Origin: Alphaproteobacteria bacterium
GTDB lineage: Bacteria > Pseudomonadota > Alphaproteobacteria > Rickettsiales > Rickettsiaceae
Assembly: GCA_030430995.1 (NCBI GenBank)
Contig: JAUIKA010000074.1
Span: 1-5,495, forward strand
Length of the DNA stretch: 5,495 nucleotides
Direction of reading: 5' to 3'
Shown here piece by piece: positions 1 through 5,495 of the stretch (its first letter is position 1; every line of letters starts with the position of its first letter). The notes beneath the pieces were generated by a model. That model was given only the letters and a program-made list of their open reading frames with translations, was not told the DNA's origin and did not search any database. The position numbers and the translations under genes are program-made.

Positions 1-534
1 GAAGAAGAAATAACAAATTTTAATATATACCAAAGAGGCAAAATAGGCATAAGATATTTACCACAACAATCATCCGTATTTACGGATATGTCTGTAGAGC
101 AAAATATACAAGCAATATTAGAAATATATTATAAAAATGCATCTATTCGCCAGGATAAACTAGAGCAACTACTAAAAGATTTTAATCTAACCAAACTGCG
201 CAATTTAAAATCAACTATAATATCTGGCGGGCAAAAACGTAGATTAGAGATAGCAAGGGCTATGGCAAGCGCACCTGAATTCTTATTGTTAGACGAACCA
301 TTCGCAGGGGTTGACCCTATTGCCGCAGATAAAATAGCGGCTATACTGAAAAAACTAAGTAAGCAAGGTGTTGGAATTTTTATAACAGATCATAATTTAA
401 AAGAGATTATGTCTGTTATGGATTATGGATATGTTATGTATGAAGGAAAAATATTTTTTGCAGGAACTGTAAAAGATATTACAGCTCATAAAGATGTAAA
501 GGATATATATCTAGGTGAAAAATTTAATTTATGA
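1..534 (+). CDS. lptB: LptB, ATPase of the LPS-export ABC transporter (5' end missing)
   Basis: This is the cytoplasmic ATPase that, as a dimer with LptF and LptG, powers extraction of lipopolysaccharide from the inner membrane towards the outer membrane. The frame is open from base 1, so the gene began upstream. The 177 residues seen compare with about 240 in the family, so roughly 65 residues including Walker A are outside the window. Visible motifs in order are the Q-loop in RYLPQQSSVF (about 19-28), the ABC signature ISGGQKRRLEIARA (about 75-88), Walker B with D-loop in LLLDEPFAGVD (about 96-106), and the H-loop in ITDHN (about 128-132). The C-terminus IYLGEKF is the usual LptB ending and separates it from generic ABC ATPases. 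The internal ATG at 88 is not the real start because the Q-loop lies upstream of it. The stop overlaps the next start by 4 bp (ATGA), suggesting translational coupling. The call follows from motifs seen plus family knowledge. Confidence 0.93.
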   Translation, partial: EEEITNFNIYQRGKIGIRYLPQQSSVFTDMSVEQNIQAILEIYYKNASIRQDKLEQLLKDFNLTKLRNLKSTIISGGQKRRLEIARAMASAPEFLLLDEPFAGVDPIAADKIAAILKKLSKQGVGIFITDHNLKEIMSVMDYGYVMYEGKIFFAGTVKDITAHKDVKDIYLGEKFNL

Positions 535-824
535 TGCTAATTTCCTTAGAAGAATTTTTTATAATAGCTATTGTAGCAATTTTGATATTAAAAAAAGGTG
601 ATATAAAGTTAGCTATATCTATAATAAAGAATATTTCCACTAAAATACTTGAAGTAAAAGATATATTCATAGAAGACAATAGATCAGAAATATCTAGAAA
701 ACTTGAGAAAATAATAAAAATACAAGGATATTACAAAGGAGGATATAATAAAGAGGAAATTCAAAATTCTTATGATAAAATATTTGAAATAGAGAAAAGT
801 AAATGCTTAAAAAAGGAAAATTAA
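531..824 (+). CDS. Small TatA/TatB-like membrane protein, divergent
   Basis: This 97-residue protein has a short N-terminal hydrophobic segment (about residues 9-20, FFIIAIVAILIL) followed by a basic amphipathic stretch (about 21-45) and a charged tail rich in Lys and Glu. That is the layout of TatA/TatB, the single-span components of the twin-arginine protein export system. Aligned without gaps to remembered E. coli TatB, Glu-8, Leu-20 and Ala-28 coincide. However, the Gly-Pro hinge expected at 21-22 is Lys-Lys, and Pro-26 is Lys. Two start codons are adjacent (531 and 534); the first overlaps the lptB stop. The 3' end runs 22 bp into tmk. Its function is not established: it may be a lineage-specific TatB or an unrelated short inner-membrane protein. 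The tight operon packing supports a real gene, although I see no Shine-Dalgarno sequence. Confidence 0.7.
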   Translation: MMLISLEEFFIIAIVAILILKKGDIKLAISIIKNISTKILEVKDIFIEDNRSEISRKLEKIIKIQGYYKGGYNKEEIQNSYDKIFEIEKSKCLKKEN

Positions 825-1417
825 TCTCATTAGAAGGTGTAGAAGGGGCGGGAAAAACTACCTTAGCAAAAACAATTGTAACTGCTTTAAATAAAGCTGG
901 TATAGAAGTGATTTATACCAGGGAGCCGGGTGGAACTATAATTGCAGAAAAAATAAGACAGCTGTGTAAAGAAAAAGATATCTCCAATATAGCTGAGTTC
1001 TTTCTAATATTAGCTGCAAGGGCTGAGCATATAGAAAAAGTTATTATCCCTAATATTGATAAAGGTATATGTGTAATATGTGACAGATATATAGACTCTA
1101 GCATTTGTTATAATGGTATATTGCAAGGCCTTGGGTTGGATTATGTAGTGGATTTACATAATAAGGCAACAAATTCTTTATGGCCAGATATCACTTTATT
1201 GTTAGACCTTCCAGTAAATCTATCTATAGACAGGATAAAATCCCGCAGCGTTTTAGACAAATATGACCAAATGGATATAGACTCACATAATAGAATTCGC
1301 CAAGGGTATTTACATATATCTCAAATGTTTAGCGATAGGGTTAAATTAATAGATGCTACCAAGAGGCAAGATGAAACACTAGAAGATTGTATGAAAGTTA
1401 TAAATAAAATTTTATAA
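803..1417 (+). CDS. tmk: Thymidylate kinase
   Basis: This cytoplasmic enzyme phosphorylates dTMP to dTDP with ATP, an obligatory step towards dTTP for DNA synthesis. The 204-residue length is normal. Seen motifs are the P-loop GVEGAGKT (residues 12-19), TREPGG (39-44) which helps bind the nucleotide, AARAEHIEKVIIP (71-83), the DRY motif (94-96) followed by DSSICYNG, and a C-terminal lid-like region ending RIRQGY. The ATG at 803 is preferred although it lies inside the preceding gene, because the first beta strand (KLISLEG) and the P-loop follow directly and no later start would preserve them. Its 22-bp overlap with the upstream gene suggests translation coupled to that gene. def follows after 3 bp. 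Nothing is missing from the active site as far as I can see. Confidence 0.96.
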   Translation: MLKKGKLISLEGVEGAGKTTLAKTIVTALNKAGIEVIYTREPGGTIIAEKIRQLCKEKDISNIAEFFLILAARAEHIEKVIIPNIDKGICVICDRYIDSSICYNGILQGLGLDYVVDLHNKATNSLWPDITLLLDLPVNLSIDRIKSRSVLDKYDQMDIDSHNRIRQGYLHISQMFSDRVKLIDATKRQDETLEDCMKVINKIL

Positions 1418-1420
1418 TAT

Positions 1421-1954
1421 ATGTCAAAATCACTTGAAATTATTACAGAGCCAAATAAAATCCTTAGGACTAAAAGCGTTAATATAGAGAAAATTACCAG
1501 CTATGAACGTAGCCTTATGGACTCCATGCTATCTTCCATGTATGAAAGTAAAGGATGTGGCCTTGCAGCTATACAAGTTGCTGTACCTAAAAGAATAATG
1601 GTGCTAGATACCACTTGCTTCGGGGAGGAAGAAAAAGAAATGAATAAAATTGATGGCCCTCTATTTATAGTTAACCCAAAAATAATAAAATTCTCAAAAG
1701 ATTTGATAGATCTGGAAGAGGGCTGCCTTTCTGTTCCTGAACAAAAAATCTCTGTTAGAAGACCAAAAGATATAGAGCTTGAATATTTAGATTATAATGG
1801 AGATATGCAGAATAAAAGCTTTTATGGGTGGACTGCCCGCGTGGTGCAGCATGAGCATGACCATATGGAAGGAAAGCTTATAATAGATTATCTATCTAAA
1901 TTTAAAAGAGATATAGCAATAAGGAGACTAAATAAACTCAAAAGAATAATCTAA
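1421..1954 (+). CDS. def: Peptide deformylase
   Basis: This metalloenzyme, usually Fe2+-dependent, removes the N-formyl group from nascent proteins at the ribosome. It reverses, on the protein, the modification that the product of the next gene, fmt, places on the initiator tRNA. All three family motifs are present. GCGLAAIQ (residues 45-52) carries the conserved Gln-52. EGCLSVPE (100-107) carries the metal ligand Cys-102. QHEHDHMEG (143-151) carries the ligands His-144 and His-148 and the catalytic Glu-145. The length of 177 residues is typical. The start lies 3 bp after the tmk stop with no Shine-Dalgarno motif in front, so it probably depends on translation of the upstream gene. Residues 66-80, with a Glu-rich EEEKE patch, form a slightly long insert before the conserved core resumes at FIVNP. 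Confidence 0.97.
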   Translation: MSKSLEIITEPNKILRTKSVNIEKITSYERSLMDSMLSSMYESKGCGLAAIQVAVPKRIMVLDTTCFGEEEKEMNKIDGPLFIVNPKIIKFSKDLIDLEEGCLSVPEQKISVRRPKDIELEYLDYNGDMQNKSFYGWTARVVQHEHDHMEGKLIIDYLSKFKRDIAIRRLNKLKRII

Positions 1955-1969
1955 TTAAATATAGATAGA

Positions 1970-2881
1970 ATGAAAAAACTTAACGTAATATATATGGGAA
2001 CTTCTCCTTTCGGCATTCCTGCTATGCGCGCGATAGACAAAAGACATAATATCTCAGCAGTTTTTACCGCAGCGCCAAAACCTAAAGGTAGGGGAATGAA
2101 ACTTGCCTATAGCCCTGTGTATTTAGAAGCAGAAAAACTAGGTATTAAATATATATATACACCCAAAACTTTAAGAAATGCTGAGTCTCAAAATTTAATA
2201 GACAGCATAGATGCTGATGTAATAATTGTTGCTGCTTATGGGCTTATAGTCCCGGAGAGCATTCTATATAATAAAAAATATGGTAGTGTAAATATACATC
2301 CATCTGACTTACCAAAGCATAGGGGAGCCGCCCCTCTACAACATGTTATTATGTCCGGAGATAAAAAAAGCGCTGTATGTATAATTCATATGGATAGCGG
2401 TATAGATACTGGCCCTATTATAATTAAACAAGAGTTTCCCCTCTCAGACAGAGAGAACTTTAAATCTTTACATGACAAAACAGCAGATATCGGAGCAGAG
2501 TTATTACTTACAGCTTTAGAATCTCCTGATACATGGAAACCTGAAAAGCAAAGTAATGATTCTGCTTCCTATGCTAATAAAATTAGCAAAGGTGACCTCC
2601 TAATAAAATGGGAATTAAATGCCGATTTTATAGATAGAAAGATAAGAGCTTTAAATACAGGATGTTACTTTATCCTTAATAATGAAAGAATAAAAATATT
2701 GAAAGCAGAGTTTTTAGATATAGAGCATAATATTATTCCTGGAAAAATTGAAATCAATAAAGACAATATGAATATTTATTGCAAAAAGGGAATTCTTTTA
2801 CCTCAAATACTTCAGAGAGAAGGTAAAAAAGCCGTTAGTTGTAAAGAATTTATTTTAGGCACTCATAGCAAAAGTTGCTAA
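1970..2881 (+). CDS. fmt: Methionyl-tRNA formyltransferase
   Basis: This enzyme transfers a formyl group from 10-formyltetrahydrofolate to Met-tRNAfMet, producing the bacterial initiator tRNA. The 303 residues are close to the usual length of about 310. The N-terminal Rossmann-like domain begins IYMGTSPFGIP (residues 7-17). GRGMKL (40-45) is the loop involved in tRNA acceptor recognition. The catalytic region reads NIHPSDLPKHRGAAP (108-122), giving Asn-108 and His-110, and Asp-146 lies in MDSGIDTGP. YANKISKGD opens the linker to the C-terminal OB-like domain, which ends with LQREGKKAVSCKEFILG. The HPSDLP variant, in place of the more common HASLLP, is as I remember it for Rickettsiales and is not a defect. 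It is the last gene of the operon, 15 bp after def, its functional partner. A small perfect inverted repeat overlaps its stop codon. Confidence 0.97.
   Translation: MKKLNVIYMGTSPFGIPAMRAIDKRHNISAVFTAAPKPKGRGMKLAYSPVYLEAEKLGIKYIYTPKTLRNAESQNLIDSIDADVIIVAAYGLIVPESILYNKKYGSVNIHPSDLPKHRGAAPLQHVIMSGDKKSAVCIIHMDSGIDTGPIIIKQEFPLSDRENFKSLHDKTADIGAELLLTALESPDTWKPEKQSNDSASYANKISKGDLLIKWELNADFIDRKIRALNTGCYFILNNERIKILKAEFLDIEHNIIPGKIEINKDNMNIYCKKGILLPQILQREGKKAVSCKEFILGTHSKSC
2866..2880 (+). repeat. Small perfect inverted repeat at the fmt 3' end
   Basis: TAGCAA and TTGCTA form a 6-bp perfect stem around a 3-base loop (AAG) and overlap the last codons of fmt. No T-run follows directly; the next is at 2919-2926, too far away for a standard terminator. 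It could stabilise the mRNA 3' end or be chance. Confidence 0.3.
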
Positions 2882-2944
2882 AAGAACACAGTTTTCTGGT
2901 TTTATAAATTAAAATAGGTTTTTTTTAAATGATTTATTATTAGT

Positions 2945-2974
2945 TTTCAATAAAGCATGCTATAACTTTATAAG
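2945..2974 (+). promoter_or_regulatory. Candidate promoter of the outer-membrane protein gene
   Basis: TTTCAA (2945-2950) and TATAAG (2969-2974) are separated by 18 bases and loosely resemble -35 and -10 boxes. TATAAC at 2961-2966 is an alternative -10 without a good -35 partner. A start near 2981 would leave a leader of about 45 nt. A separate promoter is expected here because the gene follows a 144-bp gap and has its own terminator. In sequence this AT-rich, box-like matches are common, so confidence is low. Confidence 0.3.
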
Positions 2975-2975
2975 T

Positions 2976-3001
2976 AAATTAGCGATAGCTGATTTTTTTT
3001 T
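2976..3001 (+). terminator. Terminator-like hairpin in the barrel gene leader
   Basis: AAATTAGC (2976-2983) pairs with GCTGATTT (2988-2995) around the loop GATA. This gives an 8-bp stem with one G-U pair, followed by an unbroken T-run to 3001. It has the form of a Rho-independent terminator with a weak stem. It could end the lptB-fmt transcript, but it lies downstream of the only promoter candidate for the next gene and 24 bases before that gene's ATG, so it might instead act inside the leader. Confidence 0.4.
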
Positions 3002-3025
3002 AAAAAACAATTAAAAGAACATATT

Positions 3026-3817
3026 ATGAAAAAAAGAATATTATTGCCAATAGCCACATTAGCTTTTACATGTGCTACAGGTACTGCATTAGCTGCTGAA
3101 GACTCTTGGTATATTACAGGTGGTGGTGGTGTTATAGCACCAACTAAAGTAAAAGCAATGGATAAATTTACTGGTACCTATAAAAAATCTTTTGAAGATT
3201 ATAAAGGTAATAACGGTAAAGTAGGCCCATTCTTATATCTAGGCGGTGGTTACAATATTACTGAAAACTGCAGAGCAGAAGGTGTACTTTTCTATGCAAG
3301 CCCTTCTTATAAGAAATATGATCCTAGCAAAAAAAGTGAAAAAACTACAGATAAAAAAGCAGATGATAAGGGTGCAACTAAAACAGATGATGCAAAATCA
3401 TCTTTAGCTTATTCAGGAAGCTCAATGGGTGTTATGTTTAATGGTTATGCTTCATATCCTTTCACTGACTGGGTAGAAGGCTACTTCGGTGCTGGTGTTG
3501 GTTTTGCTAGCAGCAGAGGTAAATTTAAAGTTGAACATGAAGGAGTTAAAGAAGATAATGAATTCAAAAAGTCTAACTTTGGTTTTGTTTGGAACTTAAC
3601 AGCAGGTTTAGGTTTTAACGTACAAGACATGTTTAAAGTTGATGTACAATACAGATATGCAGACTTTGGAACAGCAAAATTTGCATCAAATAAAAAACCT
3701 AAGAAAGATTCTGATAAGAAAGATACTGATTTAGATAAAGTGAAAAAATTTGGTGAGCCAAAATCAGCTCATTTAAAAGGACATATCTTTACTATAGGTT
3801 TCAGAAAAGATCTGTAA
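3026..3817 (+). CDS. Outer-membrane beta-barrel surface protein, Adr1/Adr2-like
   Basis: This 263-residue secreted protein starts with a Sec signal peptide: MKKR, a hydrophobic stretch, then cleavage near ALA-A (residues 21-24). The rest fits an eight-stranded barrel, with amphipathic Gly/aromatic-rich strands at about 27-35, 67-77, 82-91, 132-143, 150-161, 184-197, 203-213 and 252-260. The pattern of NGYASYPFTDWVEGYFGAGVG and the final GHIFTIGFR resembles Rickettsia Adr1/Adr2 surface proteins (OmpA-like barrels that bind host vitronectin). That similarity is from memory, and an adhesin role is inference. Two loops (about 96-126 and 222-247) are low-complexity and rich in Lys and Asp, and are probably exposed on the cell surface. 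Gly codons are mostly GGT and Ala codons mostly GCA/GCT, unlike the mixed choice of its neighbours, which hints at high expression. It forms its own transcription unit, ended by the terminator just downstream. Confidence 0.85.
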   Translation: MKKRILLPIATLAFTCATGTALAAEDSWYITGGGGVIAPTKVKAMDKFTGTYKKSFEDYKGNNGKVGPFLYLGGGYNITENCRAEGVLFYASPSYKKYDPSKKSEKTTDKKADDKGATKTDDAKSSLAYSGSSMGVMFNGYASYPFTDWVEGYFGAGVGFASSRGKFKVEHEGVKEDNEFKKSNFGFVWNLTAGLGFNVQDMFKVDVQYRYADFGTAKFASNKKPKKDSDKKDTDLDKVKKFGEPKSAHLKGHIFTIGFRKDL

Positions 3818-3858
3818 TTCTTTAACTTAGAATAATAAAAGGGATAATCTCCTATATT

Positions 3859-3891
3859 AGGGTGCATAGGGTAACTTATGCGCCCTTTTTT
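3859..3891 (+). terminator. Rho-independent terminator after the barrel gene
   Basis: AGGGTGCATA (3859-3868) pairs with TATGCGCCCT (3877-3886) as a 10-bp stem with one U-G pair and an 8-base loop, followed by a run of T to 3891. It lies 42 bases after the stop codon at 3817. The T-run follows only on the plus strand, so it serves the barrel gene and not the converging minus-strand gene. Confidence 0.92.
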
Positions 3892-3984
3892 ATTTAAACT
3901 TTTATAGAGAAAATAAGATTATATCTTGCTTACACTACTCTCTTTGCTTACAGCCAATATATTATATATTTTGATAGCGGTGTC

Positions 3985-4128
3985 TTAGCTGTCCTTTAAT
4001 AAATATTTAATTAATCCCTTAGTCTGTATATCCCCATCAATATAAAAGTTATGAACTATCCTACCGTACATATGGGGAGTAATGCCTAACAACATTAATA
4101 TATTTATAGTTGGAAACCTATTTCTTAA
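3985..4128 (-). other. Open 47-codon stretch in frame after the metalloprotease stop; possible small ORF or gene remnant
   Basis: Directly after the TGA that ends the YgjP-family gene, the same minus-strand frame stays open for 47 codons and ends at TAA (3985-3987). It contains an ATG (4093-4095) that would give a 36-residue peptide starting MLLGITPHMYGRIVHNFYID. The composition looks protein-like (Gly, His, Tyr, Pro, few poly-Lys/Asn runs), but I recognise no family. The YgjP protein already has its normal C-terminus, so this is unlikely to be a lost part of it. It may be a remnant of another gene, a short independent ORF, or chance. The rest of the gap, 3892-3984, holds nothing I can name. 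Confidence 0.25.
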
Positions 4129-4836
4129 TCAACATCTAGAACCTGCTATCTGATATTGATACAATCTTTTACCATTTTGCCTTAGCCATAGCTTAGCAAT
4201 ATTGGTATCTGGATAAAGCTTATATACTAATTCCCAAAATCTCTTACTATGATTCATATGCACTATATGGCAAATTTCATGAGCTACTAGATATTTTGTT
4301 ATCTCTAAGGGAGCAAATATTAATCTCCAATTAAAAGATAGCGTTTTGTTGCTTGAGCAACTTCCCCATTTACTCTGAGCGTTAGAAATTTTTATCTCTT
4401 TATAGTCTAAGTTATATGTTTTTTTATAATCCATTGCTATAGCATGAAGTTCCTTTAGCAATTTTGCTTTTAGAAATTCTATGAGTACATTTTGCTCTTC
4501 GCCAAAAGATGCATACACAATAATAGTCTTATTTTCAGTTTTAACTACATGTTGTAACGCTTCTATATGTTTTAAATGATGTTCTATTCCCCATATAGGG
4601 ATCCTATCGCTTTTTATAGATTCTTTATGCTTCTCTATATCTCTTAACTTAGCTCTAATCCATGCTTCTTTCTCTAATAAGAAAAGCCACCCTCTTTGCA
4701 ACCCTTTCCCGTTGGGCAACACTAATTTAGCAATGCTGTGGTTTATTCTGATGCCTATATTCCTAGCTTTCTTGCTATTATATATCTCTATTTTTATCTC
4801 TGGGCCCAACTTATCTAATATAATATATTCTTGCAT
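4129..4836 (-). CDS. YgjP/DUF45-family zinc-dependent metallohydrolase
   Basis: This 235-residue protein has the hallmark of the YgjP (DUF45, WLM-like) family. The zinc motif HEICH (residues 186-190) is followed by HMNHSKRFW, giving His-186 and His-190 as ligands, Glu-187 as the catalytic base and His-196 as the likely third ligand. The family motif SKWGSCSS (155-162) is also present. The C-terminus WLRQNGKRLY is where members normally end, so the gene is complete. No signal peptide or membrane segment is visible, so it is probably cytoplasmic. The substrate of this family is not well known; a peptidase role is inferred from the gluzincin-like motif. It stands alone on the minus strand, convergent with the barrel gene. 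The start at 4836 is supported because the protein begins with the usual short N-terminal beta region, and the upstream sequence is very AT-rich with stops. Confidence 0.88.
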   Translation of the reverse strand: MQEYIILDKLGPEIKIEIYNSKKARNIGIRINHSIAKLVLPNGKGLQRGWLFLLEKEAWIRAKLRDIEKHKESIKSDRIPIWGIEHHLKHIEALQHVVKTENKTIIVYASFGEEQNVLIEFLKAKLLKELHAIAMDYKKTYNLDYKEIKISNAQSKWGSCSSNKTLSFNWRLIFAPLEITKYLVAHEICHIVHMNHSKRFWELVYKLYPDTNIAKLWLRQNGKRLYQYQIAGSRC

Positions 4837-5200
4837 TATTATTTTTTATTATAAATATATTATAACTAAAAATTAATATTATTACTCGCATAATATAATT
4901 AAATTTAGCCCTGAAATATATATTTTTATATATTTATGTAGCAATTACTATTCTGTAGCACCTAATAAGAAGATGTGCGACATAACCTTAAATAACACTT
5001 GAGTTTCAACTAATTTAGTTCGCCTAACACAACTATAAATCCCTTTAAGAATTTTTAACTTCTCCTTCTTGATATTCTATTTCTAATTAGGATACCATAT
5101 AATTTCCAATCTGCTTCTTGCTTCATATGCATGCCAATTGCGTTTTATAGATGATTTCTTTCTCCCAGTAAAAATCAACTATACTTATTGTACATGAAGC
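4837..5200. other. Stretch without an intact gene
   Basis: No convincing ORF or RNA gene is seen on either strand in these 364 bases. An all-A/T inverted repeat (AAATATATA, loop TTTT, TATATATTT) lies at 4914-4935 and may be chance. In the plus frame used by the mnmA remnant downstream, weak resemblances to MnmA begin around 5102: LLLASYA where MnmA has a LATGHYA-like segment, and DDFFL where it has DQSYFL. The first part, 4837-5100, shows no such trace. In particular, the N-terminal MSGGVDSS motif expected at the start of mnmA is absent. The area reads as eroded former coding DNA plus the upstream region of the minus-strand gene. Confidence 0.5.
4859..4864 (-). promoter_or_regulatory. Candidate -10 box for the metallohydrolase gene
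   Basis: Read on the minus strand this is a perfect TATAAT, 22 bases before the ATG. No convincing -35 box is found 16-19 bases further upstream. The surrounding DNA is almost pure A/T, so a chance match is quite possible. Confidence 0.22.
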
Positions 5201-5495
5201 GTAATAAAACTTGCTTAATCTTATCTTATATATGGTATAAATCTTAGTAATCTATTTAAATTGGAAGATGGGTATTTTTTCGCAAGTAAATCATGGGCTA
5301 CATAGTACCAAAACCCATAACTTGTTAATTTCATTCATATTAACTGATTCCTTATAAGTACTAAAAATAAGAGATGACAACATTCAGGAAGTTATAACTA
5401 TACTTACGGACAAAGAAAAGGCTTGGGGATCGCTTATCCAGAACCTTTATATGTAGTAGAGATAGACTCTGAGAATAATAAGGTTTATGTTGGTA
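5201..5495 (+). pseudogene. mnmA: Degraded mnmA (tRNA-specific 2-thiouridylase), runs off the window
   Basis: MnmA normally thiolates U34 of the Lys, Glu and Gln tRNAs. The last 39 codons (5378-5494) read cleanly as its central-to-C-terminal region: QHSGSYNYT, then GQRKGLGIAYPEPLYVVEID, then a segment ending NNKVYVG. This matches the conserved GQRxGLGI...EPLYVV block. The same frame continues upstream with fainter matches: HIN at 5333-5341 (the IVHIN segment before the GEHSG loop), EDG near 5264-5272 (where DICFVxDG is expected), GIN near 5231-5239, and VIKLA at 5201-5215. It is interrupted by TAA 5216, TAG 5303, TAA 5318, TGA 5345 and TGA 5375. Pieces such as KPDSQD are missing, and there is room for only part of the roughly 270 residues expected upstream. 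The N-terminal PP-loop is not in the window. Identification of the final block is firm; the earlier pieces are tentative. Confidence 0.8.

Noticed and set aside
735..742. AAAGGAGG, a perfect Shine-Dalgarno-like sequence
   Set aside because: It sits inside the TatB-like coding region (encoding YKGG) and no start codon follows at a usable distance.
913..1104. Minus-strand ORF of 63 codons inside tmk
   Set aside because: It lies entirely opposite the P-loop-to-DRY part of a clear tmk gene and shows no family motif; it is a shadow of the real gene.
3966..4000. Hairpin GATAGC/GCTGTC as a terminator for the minus-strand gene
   Set aside because: The stem is only 6 bp with a wobble pair, and on the minus strand it is followed by A-rich sequence rather than a T-run.
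4914..4935. 9-bp perfect inverted repeat with TTTT loop as a regulatory site or origin element
   Set aside because: It is made only of A and T in a very AT-rich spacer, where such palindromes arise easily; no supporting context was found.
5348..5460. Alternative plus-frame ORF reading through DDNIQEVITILTDKEKAW
   Set aside because: The overlapping frame carries the unmistakable MnmA block; this alternative has no recognisable family and ends in stops, so it is a shadow.
1..5495. CRISPR array, tRNA, rRNA, insertion sequence or toxin-antitoxin pair
   Set aside because: I looked for spaced direct repeats, cloverleaf-like GC-richer segments, terminal inverted repeats with transposase motifs, and paired short ORFs, and saw none.

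Overview
The window is AT-rich DNA with compact, co-directional genes in its first half. The gene families point to an alphaproteobacterium of the order Rickettsiales. The supporting signs are an outer-membrane barrel resembling the Rickettsia Adr1/Adr2 proteins, an Fmt with the HPSDLP form of the active-site loop, pervasive A/T codon choice, and a decaying gene next to intact housekeeping genes. This assignment is inferred from remembered family features, not from a search, and I cannot name a genus.

Positions 1-2881 (+) look like one operon. The genes are the end of lptB (LPS-transport ATPase), a small TatA/TatB-like membrane protein, tmk (thymidylate kinase), def (peptide deformylase) and fmt (Met-tRNA formyltransferase). 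Junctions are tight: a 4-bp ATGA overlap, a 22-bp overlap, then gaps of 3 and 15 bp. Fmt and Def form a functional pair: Fmt formylates the initiator Met-tRNA and Def removes the formyl group from new proteins. No start in the window has a classical AGGAG Shine-Dalgarno sequence.

Positions 2882-3891 (+) hold a separate unit: a leader with a weak promoter candidate and a terminator-like hairpin, a gene for a secreted eight-stranded outer-membrane barrel with two lysine/aspartate-rich loops, and a strong Rho-independent terminator.

Positions 3892-4836 carry a minus-strand YgjP/DUF45-family zinc metalloprotease-like gene, convergent with the barrel gene. Its stop is followed in the same frame by 47 further open codons of unknown origin.

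Positions 4837-5495 have no intact gene. From about 5200, possibly from about 5100, to the window end, one plus-strand frame retains recognisable pieces of mnmA (tRNA 2-thiouridylase) interrupted by all three kinds of stop codon, so this is a degraded mnmA copy. The likeliest reading of the whole window is an ordinary reductive-genome housekeeping region, with a few points worth checking rather than a clear new system.
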